64,000 nucleotides of DNA from Thiomonas arsenitoxydans (lineage in GTDB: Bacteria; Pseudomonadota; Gammaproteobacteria; Burkholderiales; Burkholderiaceae_C). Positions 42,051 through 50,170 of the stretch are shown here, piece after piece. Numbering within the stretch: the stretch's first letter is position 1; every line of letters starts with the position of its first letter. Below the pieces are notes generated by a model. The model saw nothing but the letters and a program-made list of their open reading frames with translations. It was not told the origin of the DNA and made no database searches. The stretch spans positions 1,922,001 to 1,986,000 of the forward strand of contig NC_014145.1 of the NCBI RefSeq assembly GCF_000253115.1, in the 5' to 3' direction. Position numbers and translations under genes: made by a program.

Positions 42051-43352
42051 GGTTCATCGCGGGATACCGGGGAAGGCGGCGCGGATCTTGAGGAAGAAAT
42101 ATTCCTCGTCGCGGTACCCGTAAGCCCGACGCTTGATGACCTTGATGGTGTTGTTGATGCCCTCGACGATGCTGGTGTTGAGCGGGTGTCGGCAGCGAGC
42201 CACGATGCCGTGCCAGTAGGCCTGCAGCCGCTCGGCAAACGCCTTCAAGGCGGCGATGCCGCTCTGCTGGGCTTGCTCGACCCATTGCTCCCAGGCCGAT
42301 TGGGCCGAAACCGGATCACGATGGAACCAGAGCCGTTTCAGTTCGTCGCGCAGCAGATAAACGCTGAGTAACGGCCGATTGGCCTCCAGTAGTTCGTCGA
42401 GATGGACGGTTTGCTCTGGTTTCAGGTTCTGCCGATTGCGCAACAGCAGCCAGCGGCTGGATTTCAGGACTTTTCGAGCCGGCCGGTCATGTCGCAGCTG
42501 ATTGGCCTGATCCACCCGCACCCGGTCGATCACTTCCCGGCCGTACTTGGCTACGACGTGGAACAGGTCATAGACGATTTCGGCCTGCGGGCAATTCGCC
42601 TTGATTTCCAGCTCGTAAGCCGTCGTCATATCGATCGCGACGGCTTCGATACGCTCAGCAACGCCCTTCGGAAGCTGCTCAAAGAAGGCACGGGCGGTTT
42701 CCCGCGAACGGCCTTGTCCGATCCACAGCACTTGTCGATTGACCGGCTCGACGACGACTGTCGCGTAGCGGTGGCCTTTGTGGAGCGCGAACTCATCCAT
42801 CGCCAGATAACGCACCTGCGACCAATCCGGTTCGACAAGACTGGCCGCCAAGCCCATCTTGTCGATCGCTTTGACCGTGTGCCAATCAAGACCGTAGAAC
42901 CGCGCCACCGCCTGCACGTTGGCCGCTTTCAACAAGACCTCGCAGGCTTTGGCAAAACGCGCCGTGACCCGCTGATAGCGTCCCAACCACTCCAACCGCT
43001 CCAGTCGGGGGCCACCGCAGTGGTCGCACCAAACCCGGCGACGCGGTACGTGAAGCTCGACCCGGTACTCGAACAGCGGTAGATCCCGGATGCGTCGAAC
43101 GGTCGTCTCGTGAACCTGCTGGCAACGCTTGCCGCACTCCTCGCAGATCATCACTTTGCTGACCGGCTTGAGATGCAGCGCCAGCGTCCGACTGCCTTCC
43201 GCCGGCCATTCCACTCGCTCAACCCGGTAGCCCGTCCAGCAGCCCAGCGCTTGCAATGCTTTGCGATCCAGCAATTTATCCTCCGATGACCTTTCCTTGC
43301 GTCGTCAGATTATCAACTGCCTTGAAAACCCCACGGTTTTCCGCGATGAACC
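42051..43352 (-). mobile_element. ISL3-family insertion sequence
   Basis: 1,302 bp with terminal repeats GGTTCATCGCGG (left) and CCGCGATGAACC (right), flanked by the 8-bp duplication TTTTTTTA at 42043-42050 and 43353-43360. The size of the duplication fits the family. It is inserted in the slippery A/T run of the IS427-type transposase gene. Confidence 0.93.
42054..43274 (-). CDS. ISL3-family transposase
   Basis: 406 residues. Zinc-finger cysteines near the N-terminus (VMICEECGKRCQQVH, RRRVWCDHCGG), a helix-turn-helix region (VQAVARFYGLDWHTVKAIDK), and the ISL3 DDE core with YLAMDEFALHKGHRYATVVV, AVAIDMTTAYELEIKANCPQ and the late SIVEGINNTIKVIKRRAYGY. Apparently intact. Confidence 0.92.
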   Translation of the reverse strand: MLDRKALQALGCWTGYRVERVEWPAEGSRTLALHLKPVSKVMICEECGKRCQQVHETTVRRIRDLPLFEYRVELHVPRRRVWCDHCGGPRLERLEWLGRYQRVTARFAKACEVLLKAANVQAVARFYGLDWHTVKAIDKMGLAASLVEPDWSQVRYLAMDEFALHKGHRYATVVVEPVNRQVLWIGQGRSRETARAFFEQLPKGVAERIEAVAIDMTTAYELEIKANCPQAEIVYDLFHVVAKYGREVIDRVRVDQANQLRHDRPARKVLKSSRWLLLRNRQNLKPEQTVHLDELLEANRPLLSVYLLRDELKRLWFHRDPVSAQSAWEQWVEQAQQSGIAALKAFAERLQAYWHGIVARCRHPLNTSIVEGINNTIKVIKRRAYGYRDEEYFFLKIRAAFPGIPR

Positions 43353-43676
43353 TTTTTTTAGCGCCCCGGTGCCATCCGGATGCACCTTGATGCTGGTGCT
43401 GTCCAGTGAAACCGCTTCGATCTTGATGCGCACAACCTGCGATCGCTGCAGCTCCTCGAACACACGGTCCATGACGCCCGACTTGGACCACCGATTCATC
43501 CGCGTATAGATCGTGTGCCAGTTGCCGAACCGCCTGGGCAAGCCGCGCCATTTGCAGCCATGCTCGGCCACGTACAGAATCGCATTCAACACATCCAGGT
43601 TTGACAAGCTGACATTGCCTCGCTGCGTCGGCAAGCAGTGCTCGATTTGGGCGAACTGCGCAGGCGTGATTTCCAT
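43353..43676 (-). pseudogene. IS427-type transposase, orfA half
   Basis: Starts MEITPAQFAQIEHCLPTQRG and reads through LNAILYVAEHGCKWRGLPRR to SLDSTSIKVHPDGTGALKK, the N-terminal part with the first catalytic Asp. It ends at the 7-A run beside the ISL3 insertion. The uninterrupted gene would have an 8-A run followed by C. Confidence 0.85.
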
Positions 43677-43698
43677 GCACGCATTTTCTCGCAGCTAG

Positions 43699-45300
43699 GA
43701 GACTGTCGGACTTTGCGGTCTTCCGGATGAAGACGCTATCCGAGACAATTGCTGCTGCACAACCGAGAGCCCGAGCCGATGAGCCGCTTCGTCCCTGTTG
43801 ACCGAGACACCGCCTATCTGTTGCCACCGTCGGTGGACGAATGGCTGCCCACTGATCACTTGGCGCGCTTCGTGGTCGAAGTCATCGAGCAGCTTGATCT
43901 GGGCGATCTGGCCCGACAGTACGCAGGCCGGGGCTCGGCGGCGCACCATCCGGCGGTGCTGCTGGGCCTGCTGATTGACGGCTACGCCAACGGCGTGCAC
44001 TCCAGCCGCAAGATCGAGCGGGCGACCTACGACTCGGTGGCGTTCCGCTTTGTTGCGGCCAATACCCACCCCGATCACGACACGCTGGCGACGTTCCGCC
44101 GCCGCTTCTTGAAGGAGGTGGAGGCACTGTTCGTGCAGGTGCTGGTTCTGGCGCGCGAGATGAAGCTGCTCAAGCTCGGACACATCGCGCTGGATGGCAC
44201 CAAGATCGACGCCAACGCCAGCAAGCACAAGGCCTTGTCGTGGGCTCATGCCAACAAGATCGAGGCGCAGCTGCGCCAGGAAGTACAAACGCTGCTGGCG
44301 CTGGCAGAGAACAGCGACCGCGCGACGGTACCCGACGGCATGGATGTGCCGGCGGAGATCGCCCTGCGTGCAGATCGCTTGAGCGCAATCGCGCAGGCCA
44401 AGGCCAAGATCGAGCAGCGCGCCAGCGAACGCCATCAGGTCGAGCAGCAGGAGTACGAGGCCAAGACCGCCAAGCGCCAAGCCCAGCGCGAGGCGGGCAA
44501 GAAGCCGCGCGGCAAGGACCCTGAGCCGCCAGAGGCCGGCCCCCGGAGCAGCGATCAGGTCAACCTCACGGATGAAGAGTCGCGCATCATGCCCGTGTCG
44601 GGTGGGGGCTTCGAGCAAAGCTACAACGCACAAGCCGGCGTGGACATCGCGACGATGATGGTGATCACCCAGCATGTGAGCCAGGCATCCAACGACAAGC
44701 GCGAAGTTGTGCCTACGCTGCAGCAGATCCAAGCGTTACCCGCGGTGCTGGGCGAGGTGCACACGCTCATCACGGACAACGGCTTCTTCAGCCAAGCCAA
44801 CGTGATCGCGTGCAACGACGCGGGTATCGAGCCGCTGCTGGCGCTCAAGCGGGAGTCGCATCACACGCCGGTGATGGGGCGCTTTGCACCCGATGTGCCC
44901 GAGCCCCAGACGACGGATCCGCTCGTGCAGATGGCACACCGCCTGGGCACGCAAGCAGGCCGAGCCCTGTACGGCCTGCGCAAGCAGACAGTGGAGCCGG
45001 TGTTCGGCATCATCAAGCAAGTGATGGGTTGGCGCCAGATGAGCATGCGCGGGCTGGCCAAGGCACAAGGCGAATGGAGCTTGGTGACCATGGCTTGGAA
45101 CATCAAGCGCATGCACGTCCTGCGAGCCGCGTGAGGGCAATAGTGCGCCCCGACCACGCCAAAACCGAGTCCCCAGGCCGCCCCATGTGCCCTCACAGTG
45201 TCTCGCCAACCATCGAGAGCGTTCGATCAGCGCGCCGCTGTCAAAAAAAACGCGTCGCACTGATCAATCGGATTCGCTCGGGTTCAAGTCCGACAGCCTC
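43699..45300 (+). mobile_element. IS1182-family insertion sequence
   Basis: 1,602 bp. Ends GAGACTGTCGGACTT and AAGTCCGACAGCCTC (one mismatch) flanked by CTAG at 43695-43698 and 45301-45304. It is inserted upstream of the IS427 orfA start. Confidence 0.92.
43779..45134 (+). CDS. IS1182-family transposase
   Basis: 451 residues from MSRFVPVDRDTAYLLPPSVD. It has the IS1182 N-terminal pattern (EWLPTDHLARFVVEVIEQLD), LGHIALDGTKIDANASKHKA with the first catalytic Asp, a Lys/Gln-rich coiled middle, EVHTLITDNGFFSQANVIAC and KQTVEPVFGIIKQVMGWRQM. Apparently complete. Confidence 0.92.
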   Translation: MSRFVPVDRDTAYLLPPSVDEWLPTDHLARFVVEVIEQLDLGDLARQYAGRGSAAHHPAVLLGLLIDGYANGVHSSRKIERATYDSVAFRFVAANTHPDHDTLATFRRRFLKEVEALFVQVLVLAREMKLLKLGHIALDGTKIDANASKHKALSWAHANKIEAQLRQEVQTLLALAENSDRATVPDGMDVPAEIALRADRLSAIAQAKAKIEQRASERHQVEQQEYEAKTAKRQAQREAGKKPRGKDPEPPEAGPRSSDQVNLTDEESRIMPVSGGGFEQSYNAQAGVDIATMMVITQHVSQASNDKREVVPTLQQIQALPAVLGEVHTLITDNGFFSQANVIACNDAGIEPLLALKRESHHTPVMGRFAPDVPEPQTTDPLVQMAHRLGTQAGRALYGLRKQTVEPVFGIIKQVMGWRQMSMRGLAKAQGEWSLVTMAWNIKRMHVLRAA

Positions 45301-45312
45301 CTAGACGCCTAA

Positions 45313-46642
45313 CAGGCCGTTGAAGACCTGATGGACGGACGAACTTCAGCCTCTTGAATCGCATGATGACGCTCACCGAGTGCTCAATTTCCGAGCAGGC
45401 CGTCCAGTTCCGACCGGAAACGGGCCTTGCTGGGCGCGCAGGATGGCGATTCCCACGGTTTGCGCCCTCATCACACCACCTGCGGACGCAATGCGGCCAA
45501 GGAGCGCAGCCGCGTGAGGTTGTAGGCCGCCATCGTCAGGGTGAACAACTGATCCACCTTGGCCAGGCTCCGCACCATCACCTGGCGGATCGGGCCGATG
45601 GTCTTGCCCCAGCCGAAGCATTGCTCGATGCACTTGCGCCGGCGCTGGCTCATCGCGTAGCCCCCGTGCCGAGTCGTGCGGCCATCGATCGCGCTGCCGC
45701 CCGTTCGGCGCGTGTTGCGCGCCACATGGGGCGTGACCTTCATCTCCCGGCACGCCTTGACGAAGCCGCGCGTGTCGTAGCCCTTGTCGGCGCCGACCGT
45801 CACGCGCACATCAGGGCGCGCGACGTCGCCGAGCAGGGTCGCGGCCACGTCGCGCTCGGCATAGCCATCGGCCGTGCTGGCGCGCACGTTGACCACCAGA
45901 CCGTGTCGGTTGTCGGTCAGCACATGCCCGAGGTAGCTCAGTTGCGCCGGAGCTGCGCTGCTCTTGCGATACAGCCTGCTCTCGGGGTCGGTCGCCGAGG
46001 CGTGCGTGGCGTTGCTGCGCTTGTCGCCATGCCAGTTCTCGGGAGGCCGACCGTCGTCGCTGCCGTCCTTGCGCCTCACGCTCTTGTGGCTGGCCCAGGC
46101 CTGGATCAGCGTTCCGTCGACGCTGAAGTGCTCGCCCGACAGCAGGCCCTTCGTGGCCGCCATCTCGACCGTGGCGTTGAACAGTTCGGTGACCGCATCG
46201 AACTCGATCAGACGGTCGCGGTTCTTGCTGAACACGGAGTGGTTCCACACCGTGTCCTCGATGGACAGACCCACGAACCATCGGAACAGCAGGTTGTAGG
46301 AAATCTGCTCGACGAGCTGGCGCTCGCTGCGGATGCTGTACAGCACCTGCAGCAGCATCGCCCGCATGAGCTTCTCGGGCGCGATGCTCGGCCGGCCGCC
46401 CTTCACGTCGGCCTCGTACATCGCCGAGAACTTGGCATCCATCTTGGCCAGCGCCTCATTCAGCCAGGTGCGGATCGGGCGCAGCGGATGGCTGGCCGGC
46501 ACGAACTCGTCGAGCCTCACCGTGCTGAACAAGGCCTCGTTGTAGCTGTCGGCTCCTCGCATCCTTCGTCCCTCAACCTCTCGCGTCGTCTGCCCGCATC
46601 CTCGCCGATCCGGGCCCGACGCGCCAGTTCTTCAACAGCCTG
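45313..46642 (-). mobile_element. IS5-family insertion sequence
   Basis: 1,330 bp. Ends CAGGCCGTTGAAGACCTG and, at the right, the complement of CAGGCTGTTGAAGAACTG, flanked by the 4-bp duplication CTAA at 45309-45312 and 46643-46646, typical for IS5. Confidence 0.92.
45471..46562 (-). CDS. IS5-family transposase
   Basis: 363 residues from MRGADSYNEALFSTVRLDEF. It carries the N-terminal DUF772-type domain (MRAMLLQVLYSIRSERQLVE), GEHFSVDGTLIQAWASHKSV, VTVGADKGYDTRGFVKACRE and the late RRRKCIEQCFGWGKTIGPIR. Apparently intact. Confidence 0.93.
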   Translation of the reverse strand: MRGADSYNEALFSTVRLDEFVPASHPLRPIRTWLNEALAKMDAKFSAMYEADVKGGRPSIAPEKLMRAMLLQVLYSIRSERQLVEQISYNLLFRWFVGLSIEDTVWNHSVFSKNRDRLIEFDAVTELFNATVEMAATKGLLSGEHFSVDGTLIQAWASHKSVRRKDGSDDGRPPENWHGDKRSNATHASATDPESRLYRKSSAAPAQLSYLGHVLTDNRHGLVVNVRASTADGYAERDVAATLLGDVARPDVRVTVGADKGYDTRGFVKACREMKVTPHVARNTRRTGGSAIDGRTTRHGGYAMSQRRRKCIEQCFGWGKTIGPIRQVMVRSLAKVDQLFTLTMAAYNLTRLRSLAALRPQVV

Positions 46643-46671
46643 CTAAGTCAATTAGTGTTAACACGCCATAA

Positions 46672-46699
46672 TTGACAAGCCCAGAGCTTTGGCTATGAT
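46672..46699 (+). promoter_or_regulatory. Sigma-70-like promoter of the cus region
   Basis: -35 TTGACA (46672-46677), 16-bp spacer, -10 TATGAT (46694-46699). The -35 begins four bases after the right end of the IS427-type element. It would drive the small secreted protein gene and the cusCBA genes. Confidence 0.75.
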
Positions 46700-46730
46700 G
46701 CCTGCAAACAAATCGCTGTACATCCCTCAC

Positions 46731-47138
46731 ATGCAAACGCGCTCCTTTCGAACTTTCTCCCGCTATTGGGCGTTCGTCTGCGCATTGGTTCTCTTGCCCT
46801 GGATGCAAGCCACGGCAGCCCCGATACGGGTCGTGCCAGCCTCGTGCTGCACAGGCATGGCGGCTATGCCGATGGTAGGTGCCGGCCATCAAGCGAATCT
46901 CGCTGGTCATGACGATTCGCGAGTCGAGCGTGCGTTTTGCCAAGCTGCCTGCAATGACCTGGGCGCGGCTGCCGTTTCCAGCACGTCCAACGCCGCATCA
47001 TTTCCTCACGCGGCATTGATCCAACGCTTGGTGCCCATCCACCAAGCTCAGCCTGAGCAGGCTGCCTTGCCCATCGGGCGCATCGATCCGCCGCCTCCCT
47101 CCAAGCCGCCTTTCCTCGCGGCTCGCCTCCAAGTTTGA
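46731..47138 (+). CDS. Small secreted protein, CopL/DUF2946-like in layout
   Basis: A 135-residue protein. Upstream in-frame codons lie in or before the promoter, so ATG 46731 is chosen. The signal peptide MQTRSFRTFSRYWAFVCALV, then LLPWMQATA with likely cleavage before APIRV. The mature part has Cys/His/Met residues (ASCCTGMAAMPMVGAGHQ, FCQAACN) and a proline-rich end (IDPPPPSKPPF). This resembles small leader proteins ahead of copper efflux operons. The family assignment is tentative. Confidence 0.65.
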   Translation: MQTRSFRTFSRYWAFVCALVLLPWMQATAAPIRVVPASCCTGMAAMPMVGAGHQANLAGHDDSRVERAFCQAACNDLGAAAVSSTSNAASFPHAALIQRLVPIHQAQPEQAALPIGRIDPPPPSKPPFLAARLQV

Positions 47139-47157
47139 CCCCTTCGGCAGCACCCGT

Positions 47158-47177
47158 CCCGGTGAACCTTCACCGGG
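47158..47177 (+). terminator. Hairpin between the secreted protein and cusC genes
   Basis: CCCGGTGAA, loop CC, TTCACCGGG: a perfect 9-bp stem 20 bases after the stop. No T-run follows, so it may attenuate or process rather than terminate. Confidence 0.45.
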
Positions 47178-47246
47178 CGGTGTTCGTGTTAGCCTTGCGA
47201 TCAGCGCTGCGGCCTTGCAGCGTTCCATCCGCCGAAGAGGAAAGCG

Positions 47247-48554
47247 ATGTCCCTCATCCTGCAGTGCCGCCGTGCGCAAGCCCGGCGGTTGTCATCCGTC
47301 TGGTCTGAACGCCCGGCGGCCATCCCCGTTCTTGTCACGCTTCTACTGCTCGCCGGCCTGGCCGCACCCGCCCAAGCCGCGCCCCTGACCCTCGGTGCCG
47401 CCGAGGCCCAACTGGCGCGGAGCAACCCCAGCCTGGCCGCAGCCGCGCAGCGCATCCGCGCCATCCAGCACCAGGCCGCGGCGGCCACGCAGTTGCCCGA
47501 CCCGCATGTGTCGTTCGACGCGGTCAACCTGCCCACCAACAGCTTCTCGCTGACGCAGCAGAGCATGACCATGCTCAGCGTCGGCGTCAGCCAGAGCTTT
47601 CCGCCGATCGGCAAGCTGGCCCTCGAAGGTGACAAGCTGCAGGCGCAAGCCTCGGAGCAGCACTTCAACCGCGAAGCCAAACGCGCGCAACTGGTTCTCG
47701 CCTTGCGGCGCGCCTGGCTTGCGGCGGTGTACACGCGCCAGGCCATGGCGGCGGTGCAGCGGCAGCAGTCGCTGGCGCGTGAGAACGTCGACGCGGCCAT
47801 GGCCAGCTACCGCTCGGGCAACGGACCGCAGAGCGATGTGTTGCGCGCCCGTCTCGCCGAGGACGAACTGCGCAACGACCAAAGCGCGCTCGCCGCGGAT
47901 GAAGCGGCGTCTCTGGCCGACATTGCCCAGGCACTCGGCAGCGATCAAACGCCGGAGATCGATCCTGACTGGCCGAGCTTGTCGCCAGGCGCGACGACTC
48001 CCGAGCAAGCGCCCCCGACCCAGCCGCTGCTGCGCATGGCCCAGGCCAAGGTGCGGATCGCCCAGGCTGGCGTGCAGGTGGCCAAGAAGGATTTCCTGCC
48101 GGAGATCACGGTTGGCGCCTCCTACGGCAAGAGCTTTTTTCCGGGCTCCCCCAACTTTTTCTCCGCCGGGGTTTCGATGAACTTGCCGATCTTCTCCAGC
48201 CATCGGCTGGATCAGGAACTCGACAGCGCCCGCGCCCAGGTGATGGAAGCCCGCTACGACGAGCAGGACCAGCGGTTGGCCTTGCAGCAGCAGATCCGCA
48301 CCGCCACGGCGCGCATGCGCAGCCAGCAGGAGAAGTGGCAGCGCATGCGCACGCACATGCTGCCGCTGGCGCATGCGGCGTACGACTCCACCCTCACCAC
48401 CTACAGCAACGGCCGCGCCAGCATGAGCGACGTGCTGAAGGCGCAGCAAGCCGTTTTTGCCCTTGAACTCCAGACCCTGCAACAGCGCCGGGATCTGCTG
48501 GCCACCCAGGCCGAACTCGACTACCTGACAACGCCTTCGGAGCAGCAGCCATGA
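47247..48554 (+). CDS. cusC: Outer-membrane efflux protein, TolC/CusC family
   Basis: A 435-residue protein with an N-terminal signal region (ATPV-like hydrophobic LVTLLLLAGLAAPAQAAPL) and two OEP repeats: AEAQLARSNPSLAAAAQRIR with LRRAWLAAVYTRQAMAAVQR, then AKVRIAQAGVQVAKKDFLPE with NLPIFSSHRLDQELDSARAQ. No lipobox is seen, unlike E. coli CusC. It forms the outer-membrane channel with the next two genes, overlapping the adaptor gene by four bases. An AGAGGAAAG site precedes ATG 47247. Confidence 0.88.
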   Translation: MSLILQCRRAQARRLSSVWSERPAAIPVLVTLLLLAGLAAPAQAAPLTLGAAEAQLARSNPSLAAAAQRIRAIQHQAAAATQLPDPHVSFDAVNLPTNSFSLTQQSMTMLSVGVSQSFPPIGKLALEGDKLQAQASEQHFNREAKRAQLVLALRRAWLAAVYTRQAMAAVQRQQSLARENVDAAMASYRSGNGPQSDVLRARLAEDELRNDQSALAADEAASLADIAQALGSDQTPEIDPDWPSLSPGATTPEQAPPTQPLLRMAQAKVRIAQAGVQVAKKDFLPEITVGASYGKSFFPGSPNFFSAGVSMNLPIFSSHRLDQELDSARAQVMEARYDEQDQRLALQQQIRTATARMRSQQEKWQRMRTHMLPLAHAAYDSTLTTYSNGRASMSDVLKAQQAVFALELQTLQQRRDLLATQAELDYLTTPSEQQP

Positions 48555-50170
48555 ATTTGCGAACCTTCACTCTCGGCCTCGGCCTGTTGCTGGCCGGCAT
48601 CGGCGCGGGCCTCTGGAGCAGCCGCTGGCTGCCGCACGGCGCCTCGGACCCCGAGACGCCGAACGCCGCGGCGGCCCCGGCTTCCGCAGCAGCTTCCGCA
48701 GCAGCGCCGGCAAGCCGCCGGGTGCTGTATTGGGCCAACCCGATGAACGCCGCCATCCACTCCGACCACCCGATGAAGGACAACATGGGGATGGACTATG
48801 TCCCGGTCTACGCCCCGGCTGCGGCGCCGCAGCGCCGGGTGCTGTACTGGGTCAGCCCGATGAATCCGGCGATCCATTCGGACCGTCCGATGAAGGACAA
48901 CATGGGCATGGATTACGTGCCGGTCTACGCCCCGGCCGAAGCCGGCGCCAACGACAGCGGGCTGCGCATCGACCCGCGCCTGACGCAAAACCTGGGCGTG
49001 CGCCTGACGACCGCACAGATGCGTCCCATGGGCCAGGCGATCCAGACCGTGGGCACCGTGGCCGTGGACCAGAACCGCGTCACCACCGTCACCCCGCGCT
49101 TCTCCGGCTGGGTCGTGCATCTCAAGGTGCGTGCCGTGGGCGACCCGGTGGCGCGCGGTCAGGTGCTGGCGGAGATTTACTCGCCCGAGCTGTACAGCGC
49201 GCAGCAGGAATACAGCATTGCGCGCCAGCAAGCCGGCGCGGCCGACGGTCATGCCGACAGCCAGGGTTTGCTGGCCGCGGCCAAACAGCGCCTGCTGCTG
49301 CTGGGCCTGCCCGAGGCTGCGCTCAAGCAGTTGGAGGCCTCGGGCCAGCCGATGCGCAACGTTCCCATCCTGGCGCCCGAGAGCGGGGTGGTGACGGCGC
49401 TCAATATTCGCCAAGGCAGCTATGTCTCGTCGCAGAATAGCCTGTTCGAGATCGCCAATCTGGATCGGGTCTGGGTCAATGTGGCGCTGTACGACTACCA
49501 GATGCCGTGGGTGCGCCTGGGCGACGGCGTGCAGCTCCAGCTTCCGGCCTACCCCGGCAGGAATTGGGATGGGCGCCTGAACTTTCTCTACCCCACGCTG
49601 GACCCGCAAACCCGCACCATCACCGCGCGCCTGAGCTTCGCCAACCCCGGCGGCATTCTGCGCCCGGGCATGTATGCCAACGCCACGGTGCAGGCCCAGG
49701 CGCAAACCGCGCTGGCGCTGCCGAGCAGCGCGGTGCTGCGCACGCAGGATGGCGATTACGCCATGCTGGCGCAAGCGGGCGGCCACTTCCTGCCGGTGCA
49801 AGTTGCGCTTGGGCCCGAGGCGAACGGCTGGGTGGTCATCGCCCGGGGGCTCAAGGCGGGTGACCAGGTGGTGGAAAGCGCCCAGTTCCTGCTGTACTCC
49901 GAGTCGCAGTTCCAGTCGGTCAAGGCGCGCATGCTCGGCGGTCATGCCGGCACGAGCGGCGCGAGTGGCATACCCGCCACGGGAGCGATGCCAGGCATGC
50001 CGCCAGCGAGCGCCCCGCAAGCTGGCTCTGCTGGGCCAATGACCCCGCGAACGGTCGCACCAATAGCCCCACCAACGGGCGCACCACCCGCCACGCCGGC
50101 AGCCGCGCCGCCGCCCGCCGCCGGGTCGATGGCCGGGATGAACATGGCCCCTGGCCGGAGCGCCCCATGA
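48551..50170 (+). CDS. cusB: CusB-type periplasmic adaptor with duplicated metal-binding domain
   Basis: A 539-residue membrane fusion protein. An N-terminal anchor (LGLGLLLAGIGAGLW) is followed by two tandem copies of a heavy-metal-binding domain at about 57-89 and 96-128, each with PMKDNMGMDYVPVYAP. Then the barrel/lipoyl parts (TPRFSGWVVHLKVRAVGDPV, LAPESGVVTALNIRQGSYVS). The last 60 residues are Pro/Met-rich (AAAPPPAAGSMAGMNMAPG). It overlaps both neighbours by four bases. Delivery of Cu(I)/Ag(I) to the RND pump is family knowledge; the duplicated domain may raise capacity. Confidence 0.9.
   Translation: MNLRTFTLGLGLLLAGIGAGLWSSRWLPHGASDPETPNAAAAPASAAASAAAPASRRVLYWANPMNAAIHSDHPMKDNMGMDYVPVYAPAAAPQRRVLYWVSPMNPAIHSDRPMKDNMGMDYVPVYAPAEAGANDSGLRIDPRLTQNLGVRLTTAQMRPMGQAIQTVGTVAVDQNRVTTVTPRFSGWVVHLKVRAVGDPVARGQVLAEIYSPELYSAQQEYSIARQQAGAADGHADSQGLLAAAKQRLLLLGLPEAALKQLEASGQPMRNVPILAPESGVVTALNIRQGSYVSSQNSLFEIANLDRVWVNVALYDYQMPWVRLGDGVQLQLPAYPGRNWDGRLNFLYPTLDPQTRTITARLSFANPGGILRPGMYANATVQAQAQTALALPSSAVLRTQDGDYAMLAQAGGHFLPVQVALGPEANGWVVIARGLKAGDQVVESAQFLLYSESQFQSVKARMLGGHAGTSGASGIPATGAMPGMPPASAPQAGSAGPMTPRTVAPIAPPTGAPPATPAAAPPPAAGSMAGMNMAPGRSAP

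Larger units (their letters stand above)
41596..46668 (-). mobile_element. IS5-family (IS427-type) element broken by three nested insertions
   Basis: The left end GGCCGTGTTAACAC (41596-41609) and right end GTGTTAACACGCCA (46655-46668) are imperfect inverted repeats, flanked by TA on both sides. Between them lie the two halves of an IS427-type transposase gene, with an ISL3 element (42051-43352), an IS1182 element (43699-45300) and an IS5-type element (45313-46642) inserted inside. The boundaries are inferred from the repeats. Confidence 0.75.
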
